NCBI GenBank assembly: GCA_024405855.1
Contig: JAKSNZ010000013.1
Coordinates: forward strand, 1 to 49,716
Direction of reading: 5' to 3'
DNA: 49,716 nucleotides
DNA from: Paludibacteraceae bacterium
GTDB taxonomy: Bacteria; Bacteroidota; Bacteroidia; Bacteroidales; Paludibacteraceae
The translations under genes and the position numbers were made by a program. This document shows, one piece after another, positions 23,820 to 33,717 of this stretch (position 1 is the first letter of the stretch; each line of letters starts with the position of its first letter). Below the pieces are notes generated by a model. That model did not search any database. It had not been told where the DNA came from and worked only from the letters and a program-made list of their open reading frames with translations.

Positions 23820-25688
23820 TTAATCGTCACTTATAAGTCTGCCGTTTAATATTCTATCCTCTATCCACTTTCTGTTTTGAGGTATGAAGCCTTTAAGATA
23901 TTTCTCTATCATGAGCGATGCTATAGGCACTGCCCATGTTGCCCCAAAACCTGCATTTTCAACATAAACGGCTATTGCTATCTTTGGGTCTTCCTTTGGG
24001 GCAAATGCCATAAATATGGAGTGGTCCTTACCATGAGGGTTCTGTGCTGTTCCTGTCTTCCCGCAAAATTGTATGCTGTCAATTCTACCTCCGTATGCCG
24101 TTCCTTGCTGCACCGCCCCAAGCATACCTTGATGCACAACGTCAAAATATTGTGGCTCTATATTAGTGACATGCTTTTCAAGATATTGGTCATCTATCTT
24201 GCCCCCTTTAACGCCTTTAAGCAAGTGCGGTATATAGTACCACCCTTTGTTTGCTATGGTGGCTGCAAGGTTTGCTATCTGAATAGGAGTACAAAGTATC
24301 TCTCCCTGCCCTATGGATATTGATATTATAGTAGATGAGTGCCAACGGTCTGCTCCGTAATATCTGTCATAGAACTTGCGTGACGGAATGCTGCCACTCT
24401 TTTCATTTGTGCAATCAACGCCAAGTTTGCTGTTAAATCCAAAGGAACATACGTCATTGAACCAGGCATCGTAGGCATTGCCGGTTGAACCATACTTTTT
24501 TGCGTTTACATCAAGCAGTGCCTTTAACGCCCAGCAATAATAGGCATTGCAAGAGTGCTGTATTGACTGTGGCAAGGTTAACGGCGATGAATGGGCATGA
24601 CAACCTAATTTATGACGTCCTCCGTATGCATACCCTCTTGAACAAGGATAGGCTGTATTTTCATTTATTATACCCTGATTCTGCATTACCAATGCCTGTA
24701 CCGTCTTAAATGTTGAGCCTGGAGGATACATTGCCATCATAGGTCTGTCAAATAGGGGCTTGTGAGGGTCATTAAGCAACTCTCCATAGTGTTTTGACCT
24801 ATCTCTCCCCACTAACAATGAAGGATTGTATGTAGGTGCCGATATTAAGGCAAGAATCTCTCCCGTTTGAGGTTCTATTGCCACAATGCTGCCCATCTTT
24901 CCATTCATAAGTTCCTCTCCGTATGTCTGTAGGTCAATATCAAGTGAAACAGTAAGGTCTTTTCCCGATACCGGAAGCAAATCAAGTTCTCCGTCAAGAT
25001 AGTGGCCTTTTATGTTTCCGTGAACGTCACGCAATAGTATTTCATAGCCTTTTTCACCCCTCAATAACTCCTCATACTTTTTTTCAATACCGCTCTGCCC
25101 TTTGTAATCCCCCCTTTTGTAGTAGGAATCCATATCTATTTGGGCTTGACTTACTTCTCCAATGTAGCCTAATGCAAGTGCGGCATGCTCAATTTGATAT
25201 TCACGCATTACTTTCTGCTGAATAAAGACTCCTGGGAAACGAAAGAGTTTCTCCTGAACCTTTGCATAATCAAAAGTGCTTAAGTTTGAAATGAACACTT
25301 GTGGGGTGTAACTTGAATAGCCTGGATTCTTACGCCTATCCTTTATGACCTCAATTCTGTCATTGAAATCATCTTTGGTTATATCAAGCATATTGCAGAA
25401 TTGGAGTGTGTCAAATCCTTTTATCTCCCTCATGACAATCATAATGTCATAAACAGGCTGATTTGAAACAATAAGTTTGCCGTTTCTGTCATAGATAAGA
25501 CCGCGTGAAGGATATATTGTCTGTTTCAAAAAAGCGTTACTGTCTGCACTGTCTTTATATGACGGGTCAACTACCTGCAAATGAAACAGACGAATAAGGT
25601 AGATTATGGCAACACATACAACAATTATTATGAATACGCTTTGCCTTCTGCTGTAATCTTCCTTATGTACGTGAGAAACATATCTCAT
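23820..25688 (-). CDS. mrdA: Penicillin-binding protein 2 (elongation transpeptidase)
   Basis: Cross-links peptidoglycan in the elongasome. The 622-aa class B PBP has one N-terminal membrane anchor (about 17-37), a dimerisation domain, and a transpeptidase domain with SxxK in PPGSTFKT (Ser325, Lys328), SxN in HSCNAYYC and KTG in CGKTGTAQNPHG. RSRLI-type entry motif appears as PSRGLIYDRNGK (about 60-71). It abuts mreD directly (next base) and is followed 4 bases later by rodA. Confidence 0.95.
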   Translation of the reverse strand: MRYVSHVHKEDYSRRQSVFIIIVVCVAIIYLIRLFHLQVVDPSYKDSADSNAFLKQTIYPSRGLIYDRNGKLIVSNQPVYDIMIVMREIKGFDTLQFCNMLDITKDDFNDRIEVIKDRRKNPGYSSYTPQVFISNLSTFDYAKVQEKLFRFPGVFIQQKVMREYQIEHAALALGYIGEVSQAQIDMDSYYKRGDYKGQSGIEKKYEELLRGEKGYEILLRDVHGNIKGHYLDGELDLLPVSGKDLTVSLDIDLQTYGEELMNGKMGSIVAIEPQTGEILALISAPTYNPSLLVGRDRSKHYGELLNDPHKPLFDRPMMAMYPPGSTFKTVQALVMQNQGIINENTAYPCSRGYAYGGRHKLGCHAHSSPLTLPQSIQHSCNAYYCWALKALLDVNAKKYGSTGNAYDAWFNDVCSFGFNSKLGVDCTNEKSGSIPSRKFYDRYYGADRWHSSTIISISIGQGEILCTPIQIANLAATIANKGWYYIPHLLKGVKGGKIDDQYLEKHVTNIEPQYFDVVHQGMLGAVQQGTAYGGRIDSIQFCGKTGTAQNPHGKDHSIFMAFAPKEDPKIAIAVYVENAGFGATWAVPIASLMIEKYLKGFIPQNRKWIEDRILNGRLISDD

Positions 25689-26186
25689 CTACTTCTCCTT
25701 TAATAGATAGTAACTTACTATGAACAACATTGTTACAATAGCATTTGCAATTGCCTTGAGTGTGGCGAACCATGCGTCAACAAACGACCACGATTCTGCA
25801 AAAAAGAGTATCAGGTGATGTGCCAGAACAAGTGGAACCGCATATCTTAGAAAATTTGATATTCCAAGTTTGGCAAGCGACGGCTCAACCTTGCCTATAT
25901 CGTTGTTTGGAAGTGCAATGTCTATCCAATAGTCTCTTACAAATGCAAGCAAGACGGTTGAGGCTATGTGAACTCCAGGTGTATTGCCAAAAATATCAAT
26001 AAGCAATCCCATAAGAAACGCAAGCCCCATGGCTCCGTATATGTTGAAACCTATAGGCAGAGCAAGGAAGAAGAGAATATAGACATAAGGACATATAAAT
26101 CCAAAATAGTCTATATTGCACAGTACTACAACCTGTATCAGAAACAATGCAACAAACAGAACAATATATCTAATGACCTTGTCCAT
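25689..26186 (-). CDS. mreD: Rod shape-determining protein MreD
   Basis: An integral membrane component of the elongasome that links MreC to the PBP2/RodA pair. The 165-aa protein has about five membrane helices (IVLFVALFLIQVVVLCNIDY; YILFFLALPIGF; GLAFLMGLLIDIFGNTPG; and two more near the C-terminus). The segment GLLIDIFGNTPGVHI is the best family signature. It overlaps the mreC end by 17 bases. Sequence conservation in MreD is low, so context carries much of the call. Confidence 0.9.
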   Translation of the reverse strand: MDKVIRYIVLFVALFLIQVVVLCNIDYFGFICPYVYILFFLALPIGFNIYGAMGLAFLMGLLIDIFGNTPGVHIASTVLLAFVRDYWIDIALPNNDIGKVEPSLAKLGISNFLRYAVPLVLAHHLILFFAESWSFVDAWFATLKAIANAIVTMLFIVSYYLLKEK

Positions 26187-27003
26187 TGACCTTAACTCCT
26201 GTATTTAGCTGCTTTAATTCATCTATTCTACTGAAATTAACTACGTTGACGTATGAAATGGTGTAGAATGAAGTGTTAAGCTTGACCTTGATTTTATAAA
26301 AACTGTCTGACTCTTTCAATTCAACATCATCAACCGTACCAACAGGCACTCCTTCAGGGAAAATATATGAGAATCCACTAGTATAAACCTTTTCTCCTTT
26401 AGTTACCACAATGTGACGTGGCACCTCTTCCAAGTGTGCGTATGACGGACTGAATCCGTGCCAGATAAGAGAGCATAATGACTTGGAACTGTCAAGCCTA
26501 CAACTTATTTTAGACTCTGAATTTATTATTGGAAGCACTGTACAGAAGTGCTCCGATGCCGTAACAACAATGCCCACAACACCTTCTCCGCAAACAACTC
26601 CCATGTCTGGCCTTACCCCGTCATCAGTGCCTTTATTAAGTGTCAGGTAGTTATCAAGTTTGTTGACTGAACCACCTATTACCTTTGCAGGTATGTATGA
26701 TATCAGAGGGTCTGACTTTATACTATCCAAACTGTCAACTATCATTGCCTTTAGGGTTTCTATTTCATTTTTCAAATTGCTGTTCTCAATTGCCAACTGC
26801 TCATTGTCAGTGTCCAAAGAGAAATATGACGTCACTGAATTTGTGGCTTCATAAACGCCACCTGCCATAACATTGGCAGAACTTGTAATGACATAGTTAT
26901 GATATGTACTGCGCTGTACCATCATAACCACTGCTATTGTTTCAAAAAAAATAAACAACAACAGTGGTGCAATTTTTATTAAAAACCCTATAAGATTTCT
27001 CAT
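26170..27003 (-). CDS. mreC: Rod shape-determining protein MreC
   Basis: A bitopic periplasmic scaffold that activates PBP2. The 277-aa protein has a membrane anchor (about 8-30), a coiled coil (about 62-92; TDNEQLAIENSNLKNEIETL) and a C-terminal double beta-barrel domain with NYLTLNKGTDDGVRPDMGVV, GVVGIV, SKISCRLDSSKSLCSLIWHG and TSGFSYIFPEGVPVGTV, all typical of MreC. It lies 7 bases after mreB and overlaps mreD. Confidence 0.95.
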   Translation of the reverse strand: MRNLIGFLIKIAPLLLFIFFETIAVVMMVQRSTYHNYVITSSANVMAGGVYEATNSVTSYFSLDTDNEQLAIENSNLKNEIETLKAMIVDSLDSIKSDPLISYIPAKVIGGSVNKLDNYLTLNKGTDDGVRPDMGVVCGEGVVGIVVTASEHFCTVLPIINSESKISCRLDSSKSLCSLIWHGFSPSYAHLEEVPRHIVVTKGEKVYTSGFSYIFPEGVPVGTVDDVELKESDSFYKIKVKLNTSFYTISYVNVVNFSRIDELKQLNTGVKVNGQGH

Positions 27004-27010
27004 TATCTGA

Positions 27011-28039
27011 TTATCTCATTAGGAATGAATAGTTTTCAACGTTCTTAAGAGCAAGTCCCGTGCCACGTGCAACTGCGTGAAGAGGGTCTTCCGCTACATA
27101 GAAAGGAATGTTAACCTTATCTGAAAATCTTTTTGCAAGACCACGTAGCAAAGCACCGCCGCCTGCAAGATGAATACCTGTTCTTACAATGTCAGCATAT
27201 AGTTCAGGTGGTGTCTGCTCAAGTGCGGCAAGTATGGCGGTTTCCATTTTGCTTATTGACTTGTCAAGACAATGTGCAATCTCCTGATATGAAACAGGAA
27301 CCTCCATAGGAAGTGATGTCATACGGTTTGGTCCGCGAACAACGTAATCTTCAGGTGCCTCTTCCGGGTCCAACTCCATAAGTGCTGAGCCAACATTCAT
27401 CTTTATGAGTTCCGCTGTACGCTCACCCACTTTGATATTGTGGATTTGACCCATGTATTGAATAATGTCTGATGTAAGTTCATCGCCTGCAATACGGATT
27501 GATTGGTTGCATACAAGTCCGCCAAGTGATATTACCGCAATTTCTGTAGTACCACCGCCTATGTCAACTATCATGTGACCCTCTGGAGCCTCAACATCAA
27601 GACCTATACCCATAGCGGCTGCCATTGGCTCATAAATCATATATACATCCCTGCCTCCTGCATGCTCTGATGAGTCACGCACAGCACGTATTTCAACCTC
27701 TGTACTGCCTGAAGGTATGCATACAACCATTTTAAGTGACGGGGTTACAAGAAAGTTATGATGCTGGTTTATCATCTTTATCATTCCCCTAATCATTTGC
27801 TCCGCAGCATTGAAGTCTGCAATAACGCCGTCTTTTAACGGACGTACCGTACGAATACGCTCGTTCTCCTTACCTTGCATCTGTTTTGCCTTTTCCCCTA
27901 TTGCAACAACAGAGTCATTTGACCTGTCAAGGGCAACTATTGAAGGCTCATCCAAAACTATTTTTCCGTTTTGAATTATAATGGAGTTGGCGGTTCCAAG
28001 GTCCATAGCCAACTCTTGTGTGAATGAAAAAAGTCCCAT
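27011..28039 (-). CDS. mreB: Actin-like rod shape protein MreB
   Basis: A membrane-associated filament that positions the elongasome. The 342-aa protein has the actin-fold motifs MDLGTANSII (phosphate 1), VVCIPSGSTEVEIRAVRDS, MIVDIGGGTTEIAVISLGG (phosphate 2) and TGIHLAGGGALLRGLAKRF (adenosine). Length matches MreB and no domain is missing. The gene stands 23 bases after purH, a gap holding GTTAATA heptamers. Confidence 0.97.
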   Translation of the reverse strand: MGLFSFTQELAMDLGTANSIIIQNGKIVLDEPSIVALDRSNDSVVAIGEKAKQMQGKENERIRTVRPLKDGVIADFNAAEQMIRGMIKMINQHHNFLVTPSLKMVVCIPSGSTEVEIRAVRDSSEHAGGRDVYMIYEPMAAAMGIGLDVEAPEGHMIVDIGGGTTEIAVISLGGLVCNQSIRIAGDELTSDIIQYMGQIHNIKVGERTAELIKMNVGSALMELDPEEAPEDYVVRGPNRMTSLPMEVPVSYQEIAHCLDKSISKMETAILAALEQTPPELYADIVRTGIHLAGGGALLRGLAKRFSDKVNIPFYVAEDPLHAVARGTGLALKNVENYSFLMR

Positions 28040-28047
28040 TTTATTTA

Positions 28048-28067
28048 GTTAATAGTTAATAGTTAAT
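28048..28067 (+). repeat. GTTAATA heptamer repeat at the purH/mreB junction
   Basis: Two perfect copies and a third copy matching over its first six bases; the third contains the purH stop codon (complement of 28063-28065). Confidence 0.7.
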
Positions 28068-29583
28068 GTTTAAAGTGGCGGATGCCAGTTATTACCATTG
28101 CCATGTTGTGTTTCTCACAGAAATCAAATGACTCCCCGTCACGAATTGAACCGCCAGGTTGTACAACTGCCGTAATACCTGCGTTATAGGCTATCTCAAC
28201 GCAATCTCCAAATGGGAAGAAGGCATCAGATGCCATAACCGCTCCGTGTAGGTCCATATTAAAGGCTCCTGCCTTTTCCACTGCCTGCTTAAGTGCGTCA
28301 ACTCTTGATGTTTGACCAACACCGCTTGCACACAGCTGCTTATTCTTTGCAAGAACTATTGAGTTTGATTTTGAATGCTTTACTATTTTGTTGGCAAATA
28401 TCATATCTGCAACTTCAGCATCGGTGGCCTCTCTTGTTGTTACAGGTTTGAAATTTGACTTGCCCTCTACACTTGTATCGCGTTCCTGTACAAGTACGCC
28501 GTTAAGTGCCGTGCGGAATGTCTTTGCAGGAAGTTTTGTATCCTTTTGAATTAAGATTATCCTGTTCTTCTTTTGTGATAGAACCTCAAGGGCATCCATA
28601 TCATAATCAGGAGCAATGATAACTTCAAAGAATATCTTTGTTACCTCTTCTGCAGTAGCCTTATCAACTGGTGTGTTTGTTATGAGTACACCTCCAAACG
28701 CCGATACAGGGTCTCCTGCAAGAGCATCTTTCCATGCGTCAATCAATGCCGGGCGAGAAGCCACACCACAAGCGTTATTGTGCTTAAGAATGGCAAACGT
28801 GGTCTCATCAAAATCACCAATAAGATTTACTGCGGCGTCAATGTCAAGCAGGTTATTGTAAGAAATCTCCTTGCCTTGAATCTGCTCAAACATATCATCA
28901 AACTTACCATAGAAGAAGCCTTTCTGATGAGGGTTCTCTCCATATCTCAAACTCTTTACATCGTCCATTGCACTGCGGAATGCCGTACCTTCACCGCCGT
29001 CAAAGTAGTTGAATATGGCAGAGTCATATTGGCTTGACACCTTGAATGCCTCTTTTGCAAAGAATTTACGCTGTTCAAGTGATGACTGTGCTCCATTCTC
29101 CTGAAGCATATCAAGAAGCGGCTCGTACTGTGCCTGTGATGCCACAATAATTACATCCTTGAAGTTTTTTGCAGCAGCACGAATAAGTGATATACCGCCT
29201 ATGTCAATCTTTTCAATTATATCTGCCTCAGACGCTCCGCTTGCAACTGTCTTTTCAAACGGATAGAGGTCAACTATCACAAGGTCAATCTCAGGAATTT
29301 CATATTGAGCCATCTGACTGAGGTCTCCCTCCTCCTCTCTTCTACCAAGTATGCCTCCAAAAACTTTTGGGTGAAGGGTCTTTACCCTGCCACCTAAAAT
29401 TGAAGGATAACCTGTAAGGCTTTCAACTGTTTTACACGGGATTCCAAGTCCTTCAATAAATGCTTGGGTACCTCCCGTAGATAGTAACTGTACCCCTTCC
29501 TGATGAAGTTTGGTGATAATAGCGTCAAGGTTTTCCTTATGAAAAACCGACACCAAGGCTGTCTTAATGCGTTTTTGTTCCAT
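28063..29583 (-). CDS. purH: Bifunctional AICAR formyltransferase / IMP cyclohydrolase
   Basis: Performs the last two steps of IMP synthesis. In 506 aa, the N-terminal MGS-like cyclohydrolase domain (about 1-190) has ALVSVFHKENLDAI, LLSTGGTQAFIE and LHPKVFGGILGR. The C-terminal transformylase domain (about 200-506) has SLRYGENPHQKGFFY and the catalytic Lys-His in LKHNNACGVAS. Length is normal. It is the first gene after the promoter at 29609-29616 and upstream of mreB; linking purine synthesis to the shape genes appears to be a conserved Bacteroidota arrangement rather than a functional link. Confidence 0.97.
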   Translation of the reverse strand: MEQKRIKTALVSVFHKENLDAIITKLHQEGVQLLSTGGTQAFIEGLGIPCKTVESLTGYPSILGGRVKTLHPKVFGGILGRREEEGDLSQMAQYEIPEIDLVIVDLYPFEKTVASGASEADIIEKIDIGGISLIRAAAKNFKDVIIVASQAQYEPLLDMLQENGAQSSLEQRKFFAKEAFKVSSQYDSAIFNYFDGGEGTAFRSAMDDVKSLRYGENPHQKGFFYGKFDDMFEQIQGKEISYNNLLDIDAAVNLIGDFDETTFAILKHNNACGVASRPALIDAWKDALAGDPVSAFGGVLITNTPVDKATAEEVTKIFFEVIIAPDYDMDALEVLSQKKNRIILIQKDTKLPAKTFRTALNGVLVQERDTSVEGKSNFKPVTTREATDAEVADMIFANKIVKHSKSNSIVLAKNKQLCASGVGQTSRVDALKQAVEKAGAFNMDLHGAVMASDAFFPFGDCVEIAYNAGITAVVQPGGSIRDGESFDFCEKHNMAMVITGIRHFKH

Positions 29584-29608
29584 AAATAACTTTTGTATTT
29601 TGAAGTTA

Positions 29609-29616
29609 CAAAACTA
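29609..29616 (-). promoter_or_regulatory. Promoter of the purH-mre operon
   Basis: The minus strand reads TAGTTTTG, with TTG 20 bases upstream at the -33 position, giving a full Bacteroides-type promoter. The predicted leader is about 20 nt. Confidence 0.65.
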
Positions 29617-29666
29617 CAAAATTGTTGTAAATGAAACAATTACGATTGTTTGAAAAGTGCTTTTTG

Positions 29667-30170
29667 TTAATAAGTTTTACGCTTTTTGTAGGTTATGAAT
29701 GTATAAGCGTATGCATTTCTATCATCTGGGGCAAATTTCTGACTTTTCACAACTTCCCAAATATTGCTGTCTATCTCTGGGAAAAATACGTCTGCATCAA
29801 AGCGACTATCTATTACAGTAATCTCTAAACATGTTGCATTCGCAATTGCCTGTGAGTAGATGGAAGCTCCTCCTATAATAAATACCTTTTCATCTTTACT
29901 GCACGCTGCGAATGCCTTATCTAAAGAGGCAAAGACCTCACAATTCTCCAATTTTAACCCTTCTTGTCTTGACACCACTATGTTTCGTCTATTAGGCAAA
30001 GCCCCTTTAGGAAGGGAGTCAAATGTCTTTCTTCCCATAATTACCGTATGTGTCTCTGTAAGTGACTTGAAGTGTTTCAAGTCTGCTGGCAAATGGCAAA
30101 GTAGGGCGTTCCCCTTGCCTATTCCGCTATTAAGGTCTTTTGCAACAATTATTGTAAGTTCCATTGTCAT
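29667..30170 (-). CDS. folA: Dihydrofolate reductase
   Basis: Reduces dihydrofolate, regenerating the cofactor consumed by ThyA. The 167-aa protein shows TIIVAKDLNSGIGKGNALLCHLPADLKHF (active-site loop; the usual Trp of PWHLPxD is Cys here), TVIMGRKTFDSLP (NADPH binding), NRRNIVVSRQ and VFIIGGASIYSQAI. Its ATG overlaps the thyA stop (TAATG), so the two are coupled; a Met two codons later is an alternative start. Confidence 0.95.
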   Translation of the reverse strand: MTMELTIIVAKDLNSGIGKGNALLCHLPADLKHFKSLTETHTVIMGRKTFDSLPKGALPNRRNIVVSRQEGLKLENCEVFASLDKAFAACSKDEKVFIIGGASIYSQAIANATCLEITVIDSRFDADVFFPEIDSNIWEVVKSQKFAPDDRNAYAYTFITYKKRKTY

Positions 30171-30964
30171 TAAACGCTTACCGTACCTGCAATATGTGGG
30201 TGCGGATTATAGTCAACTAATTCAAAATCCTCAAACTTAAAGTCAAATATGCTTTTGACGTTAGGGTTAATCTTCATCTTTGGAAGTGGACGCGGGTCTC
30301 TTGTAAGCTGGAGCTTGACTTGTTCAAGATGGTTTTTATAGATATGGGCATCGCCAAGGGTGTGAACAAAGTCCCCTGCTTCAAGTCCACATACTTGTGC
30401 CATCATAAGCAACAGTAATGAATATGAGGCTATATTGAAAGGCACACCAAGAAATATGTCAGCACTTCTCTGATATAGTTGTAGGCTCAATTTGCCGTTT
30501 GCCACATAAAATTGGAAAAAAGCATGGCACGGCGGTAGGTTCATGTTGTCAAGGTCTGCCACATTCCATGCACTTACTATTATTCTGCGGGAATCAGGGT
30601 TATTCTTAATGTCATTTACAGCCTGTGCTATCTGGTCAATATGACCTCCTTTATAATCAGGCCATGAACGCCATTGATACCCATATATATGACCAAGAGA
30701 GCCGTCAGGGTCTGCCCATTCATTCCAAATACGCACTCCATTATCTTGCAGGTATTTGACGTTTGTATCGCCGTTTAAGAACCATAAAAGTTCATAGATT
30801 ATTGATTTCAAATGAAGTTTCTTGGTTGTAAGCATAGGGAATCCGTCTGCCATTGAAAACCGCATCTGGTGTCCAAAAATGCTTGTTGTTCCTGTTCCTG
30901 TACGGTCTGTCTTCTCAACTCCCTCTGAGAGAACTCTGTTTAGTAAATCTAAGTATTGCTTCAT
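30170..30964 (-). CDS. thyA: Thymidylate synthase
   Basis: Converts dUMP to dTMP using methylene-tetrahydrofolate. At 264 aa it has the length of the E. coli enzyme, and the nucleophile Cys146 lies in [44 protein letters not shown] and [14 protein letters not shown] are further signatures. It is coupled to folA downstream and lies 45 bases after the PorE-like gene, a gap containing tandem octamer repeats. Confidence 0.98.
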   Translation of the reverse strand: MKQYLDLLNRVLSEGVEKTDRTGTGTTSIFGHQMRFSMADGFPMLTTKKLHLKSIIYELLWFLNGDTNVKYLQDNGVRIWNEWADPDGSLGHIYGYQWRSWPDYKGGHIDQIAQAVNDIKNNPDSRRIIVSAWNVADLDNMNLPPCHAFFQFYVANGKLSLQLYQRSADIFLGVPFNIASYSLLLLMMAQVCGLEAGDFVHTLGDAHIYKNHLEQVKLQLTRDPRPLPKMKINPNVKSIFDFKFEDFELVDYNPHPHIAGTVSV

Positions 30965-30996
30965 ATTCGGTGATTTGGTGATTCGGTGATTTGGTG
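30965..30996 (+). repeat. Tandem 16-bp repeat before thyA
   Basis: ATTCGGTGATTTGGTG occurs twice in tandem (30965-30980, 30981-30996), each made of two 8-bp half units. A 12-bp palindrome TGAATCGATTCA (30995-31006) follows. Confidence 0.85.
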
Positions 30997-31009
30997 AATC
31001 GATTCAGCG

Positions 31010-32998
31010 TTAATACATTTTATATGTTGTCTTAAGTACTTTGAACTCTGTTCTTCGGTTTATCTGGTTTGCCTTCTCCTGCTGCTCCGGAGTAAGGGTC
31101 TTTATAAACTCCTCTGTCAATGCTTTTCCTACCTTCAGGAATTTATTTTGCCTTACCAATGCCTTATCAGGTACAACAGGCTCTGTTTCTCCGTATCCTA
31201 CGGCAGACAATCTATCTTTTTCAATGCCCTTTTCAAGCAGATAGTTTACTACACTCATGGCACGCTCTTCAGAGAGTTTCTTATTTGACTCATCGCCGCC
31301 TACATAGTCTGTATGGGCTCCTATCTCTATAGTTATGTTAGGATTGTCATTAAGAAGTTTTACAAGTTCGTCAAGTCCGGCCGATGACTCAGGTGTAAGT
31401 TTTGCTGACCCGAACTCATAGAATATGTTGTCCATCTTAACCGGCTTTGAAATGGATGTAAGCACAAAATCAACCTTGAATTTCTCACTTTTATCAAGTT
31501 CAGGCACATTGAGTTCCTGCTTAAGGTTCAGGAATCCGCGGCAAGTGCCTAACAAAAGATATTTTGTTCCGTTCTGAATAGGATATGTATAGGTGCCGTT
31601 CTTTATTGTCTTTACATTTGCAATGGTTCCGTTGCTGCCTATAATCTTAACAACTGCATCTCCCAGCTCATCTCCGTTTGAATTCTTTACACTGCCTTCT
31701 ATTTCAAATGTCAGTTTTGGAAGTTCAAACTTATAGATGTGGTCATAGTTCTTTCTGTCTCCACGGTTTGATGAAAAATACCCCCAATCGCCACTTGAAG
31801 CAATGGTTATTCCAAAATCATCATATCTTGAATTTATAGGTTGTTGCAGATTTGTAACCTCCCAACCTATTGAATCTCCCTTAAACTCTGCTGAATAGAT
31901 GTCAAGACCTCCAAATCCGTTATGTCCGTCACTTGAAAAATAGAGTGTGCCGTCAGGTCCGAAATATGGAAACATCTCCTCTCCCTCAGTATTGATGGTG
32001 GCACCCAGATTTTCAGGAACGCTCCACTCTCCCTCAACCTGATGTGTACGCCATATATCTTTTCCTCCTATAGAGCCAACCATATCACTCACAAAATAGA
32101 GCCACTCTCCATCTTTGTCAAAGGCGGGATGTGCCACTGTAATGCTTGAGTCTTTAAGCACCTTAACCTGCTTAGGCTCACTCCAGGCGGCACCTGTACG
32201 TTCCGATGAGTAGATTGCGGCACCAAGTGTTTCTCCTTTAACCACCTTACTTAAGGTATAATACATGGTTTGGAAATCAGCGGAAAAAGAGACTGTTCCT
32301 TGGTCAAATTCTGTATTAATACCCTCAGCATCAACTAATTCAGGATTATCCCAAATACCCTGTACATTAGTTTTTGAAGAATATATCTGATTATTACGCT
32401 GTCCCGTAATGCGGCTGTTGCTCACCTTTTTCTTTGCTCCGCCCCTAAGAACTCTTGTGGAATTAAAATAAATTATATCATTATCAGAAGTGGCAAAAGC
32501 AGGACAAAAGTCTGAGTATTTTGAGTTGAATTTATTATCTTTTGTAACAACAAATTTGGAGCCTTGCTTACCAAGTTCTATTGCCTTGTTACAGGATTCT
32601 ATTCCTGTGGTCAGTAAGGTTGAGACCCCTGTTGCTGAAACTTGCTTCTCATACATGTTTATGGCTTCCTTATATTTACCGTTTGAACGCAAAGCCTCAG
32701 CGTAGTAGTAATACACAAGAGAATCCTTGCTCCCTAATTTAACGGCATTCTTATATGCTGTTTCTGCCTTTACATTGTTTTCAATAAGCCTGTATGAGTT
32801 TCCTAACTTATATGCAACAGATGACTTAAGCTTCTTATTCTTTGCCGGGACATTAGGATAAATTGCCTTGTACATCTCCGATGCCCTATAATACTCCCCC
32901 AAGGCAAATTTTTTATCCGCCTTTTGAATACGTGAGTTCAAACTGCACGATGCCAACACACACGCAAGCAACAAAAACAGTGATAATCTTTTAATCAT
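31010..32998 (-). CDS. PorE-like outer-membrane lipoprotein (TPR, PD40 propeller, regulatory-like domain, OmpA)
   Basis: A 662-aa lipoprotein (lipobox LASC, Cys18). Domains in order: TPR repeats (about 22-140); PD40/WD40-like propeller blades (about 155-425; DKDGEWLYFVSDMVGSIGGKDIW, FGPDGTLYFSSDGHNGFGGLDIY); a carboxypeptidase-regulatory-like domain (about 432-510); and OmpA-like peptidoglycan binding (about 520-655; IEIGAHTDYVGGDESNKKLS, NRRTEFKV). This is the architecture of PorE (PG1058), a T9SS envelope component of Porphyromonas gingivalis, at nearly the same length. It is 2 bases after rprY and in one unit with rprX. Confidence 0.85.
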   Translation of the reverse strand: MIKRLSLFLLLACVLASCSLNSRIQKADKKFALGEYYRASEMYKAIYPNVPAKNKKLKSSVAYKLGNSYRLIENNVKAETAYKNAVKLGSKDSLVYYYYAEALRSNGKYKEAINMYEKQVSATGVSTLLTTGIESCNKAIELGKQGSKFVVTKDNKFNSKYSDFCPAFATSDNDIIYFNSTRVLRGGAKKKVSNSRITGQRNNQIYSSKTNVQGIWDNPELVDAEGINTEFDQGTVSFSADFQTMYYTLSKVVKGETLGAAIYSSERTGAAWSEPKQVKVLKDSSITVAHPAFDKDGEWLYFVSDMVGSIGGKDIWRTHQVEGEWSVPENLGATINTEGEEMFPYFGPDGTLYFSSDGHNGFGGLDIYSAEFKGDSIGWEVTNLQQPINSRYDDFGITIASSGDWGYFSSNRGDRKNYDHIYKFELPKLTFEIEGSVKNSNGDELGDAVVKIIGSNGTIANVKTIKNGTYTYPIQNGTKYLLLGTCRGFLNLKQELNVPELDKSEKFKVDFVLTSISKPVKMDNIFYEFGSAKLTPESSAGLDELVKLLNDNPNITIEIGAHTDYVGGDESNKKLSEERAMSVVNYLLEKGIEKDRLSAVGYGETEPVVPDKALVRQNKFLKVGKALTEEFIKTLTPEQQEKANQINRRTEFKVLKTTYKMY

Positions 32999-33000
32999 TT

Positions 33001-33714
33001 TTATTCAGTCACTTCTTTGGGTGCTATCAGTTTGTAACCTTTACCATGTATGTTTATTATTTGGACTGAACTGTCACGTGCCAGCAACTTTCTCAGTTTT
33101 GTTATATACACATCCATGCTGCGGGCATTGAAATAGTTGTCATCAATCCATATTGTCTTTAGAGTGAAGTTACGCTCCAAAATCTCATTAATATTTGCAC
33201 AAAGTAACGATAAAAGTTCCGCCTCTTTTGTGGTAAGTTTTATTATTGAGTTGTCAACATTATAGATAAGCTGCTGCTTTTGTGAGTCAAACGAATATTT
33301 TCCAAGTTGGAAGACAACTTTTTCAGCCTGTTTTCTGGAACGGACTCTCCTTAATATTGCCTCCATTCTGCAAAGCAACTCCTCCATTGAGAAAGGTTTG
33401 GTAATATAGTCATCTCCCCCTTTATGAAAACCTTCAATTATATCATCCTTCAGATTTTTCGCTGTCAGAAATATAATTGGTACATCTGCATTGATTGCCC
33501 TTACTTCAGTAGCAAGGGTGTATCCGTCTTTCTTTGGCATCATGACGTCAAAAATACATATATCATAATTATTCTTGACAAATGCTTTATACCCAGATTC
33601 ACCATCCTCACAAAGGTCTGTGTTATAGCCTTTTACATGAAGGTATTCTGAAAGCAACATACCTAGATTCTCATCGTCCTCACATAATAGGACTTTTGCG
33701 TTTTCTTCTGTCAT
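33001..33714 (-). CDS. rprY: Response regulator RprY (OmpR family)
   Basis: A 237-aa two-domain regulator. The receiver (1-120) has the acidic pair in CEDDEN, phospho-acceptor Asp56 (FDVMMPKKDG) and Lys in LTAKNLK; the winged-helix domain (about 138-230) has LTTKEAELLSLL and ARSMDVYITKLRKLL. The sequence closely follows B. fragilis RprY as I recall it (LLCEDDENLGMLL, GDDYITKPFSMEEL). It sits 3 bases after rprX and 2 bases before the PorE-like gene, suggesting control of envelope functions. Confidence 0.92.
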   Translation of the reverse strand: MTEENAKVLLCEDDENLGMLLSEYLHVKGYNTDLCEDGESGYKAFVKNNYDICIFDVMMPKKDGYTLATEVRAINADVPIIFLTAKNLKDDIIEGFHKGGDDYITKPFSMEELLCRMEAILRRVRSRKQAEKVVFQLGKYSFDSQKQQLIYNVDNSIIKLTTKEAELLSLLCANINEILERNFTLKTIWIDDNYFNARSMDVYITKLRKLLARDSSVQIINIHGKGYKLIAPKEVTE

Positions 33715-33717
33715 AAA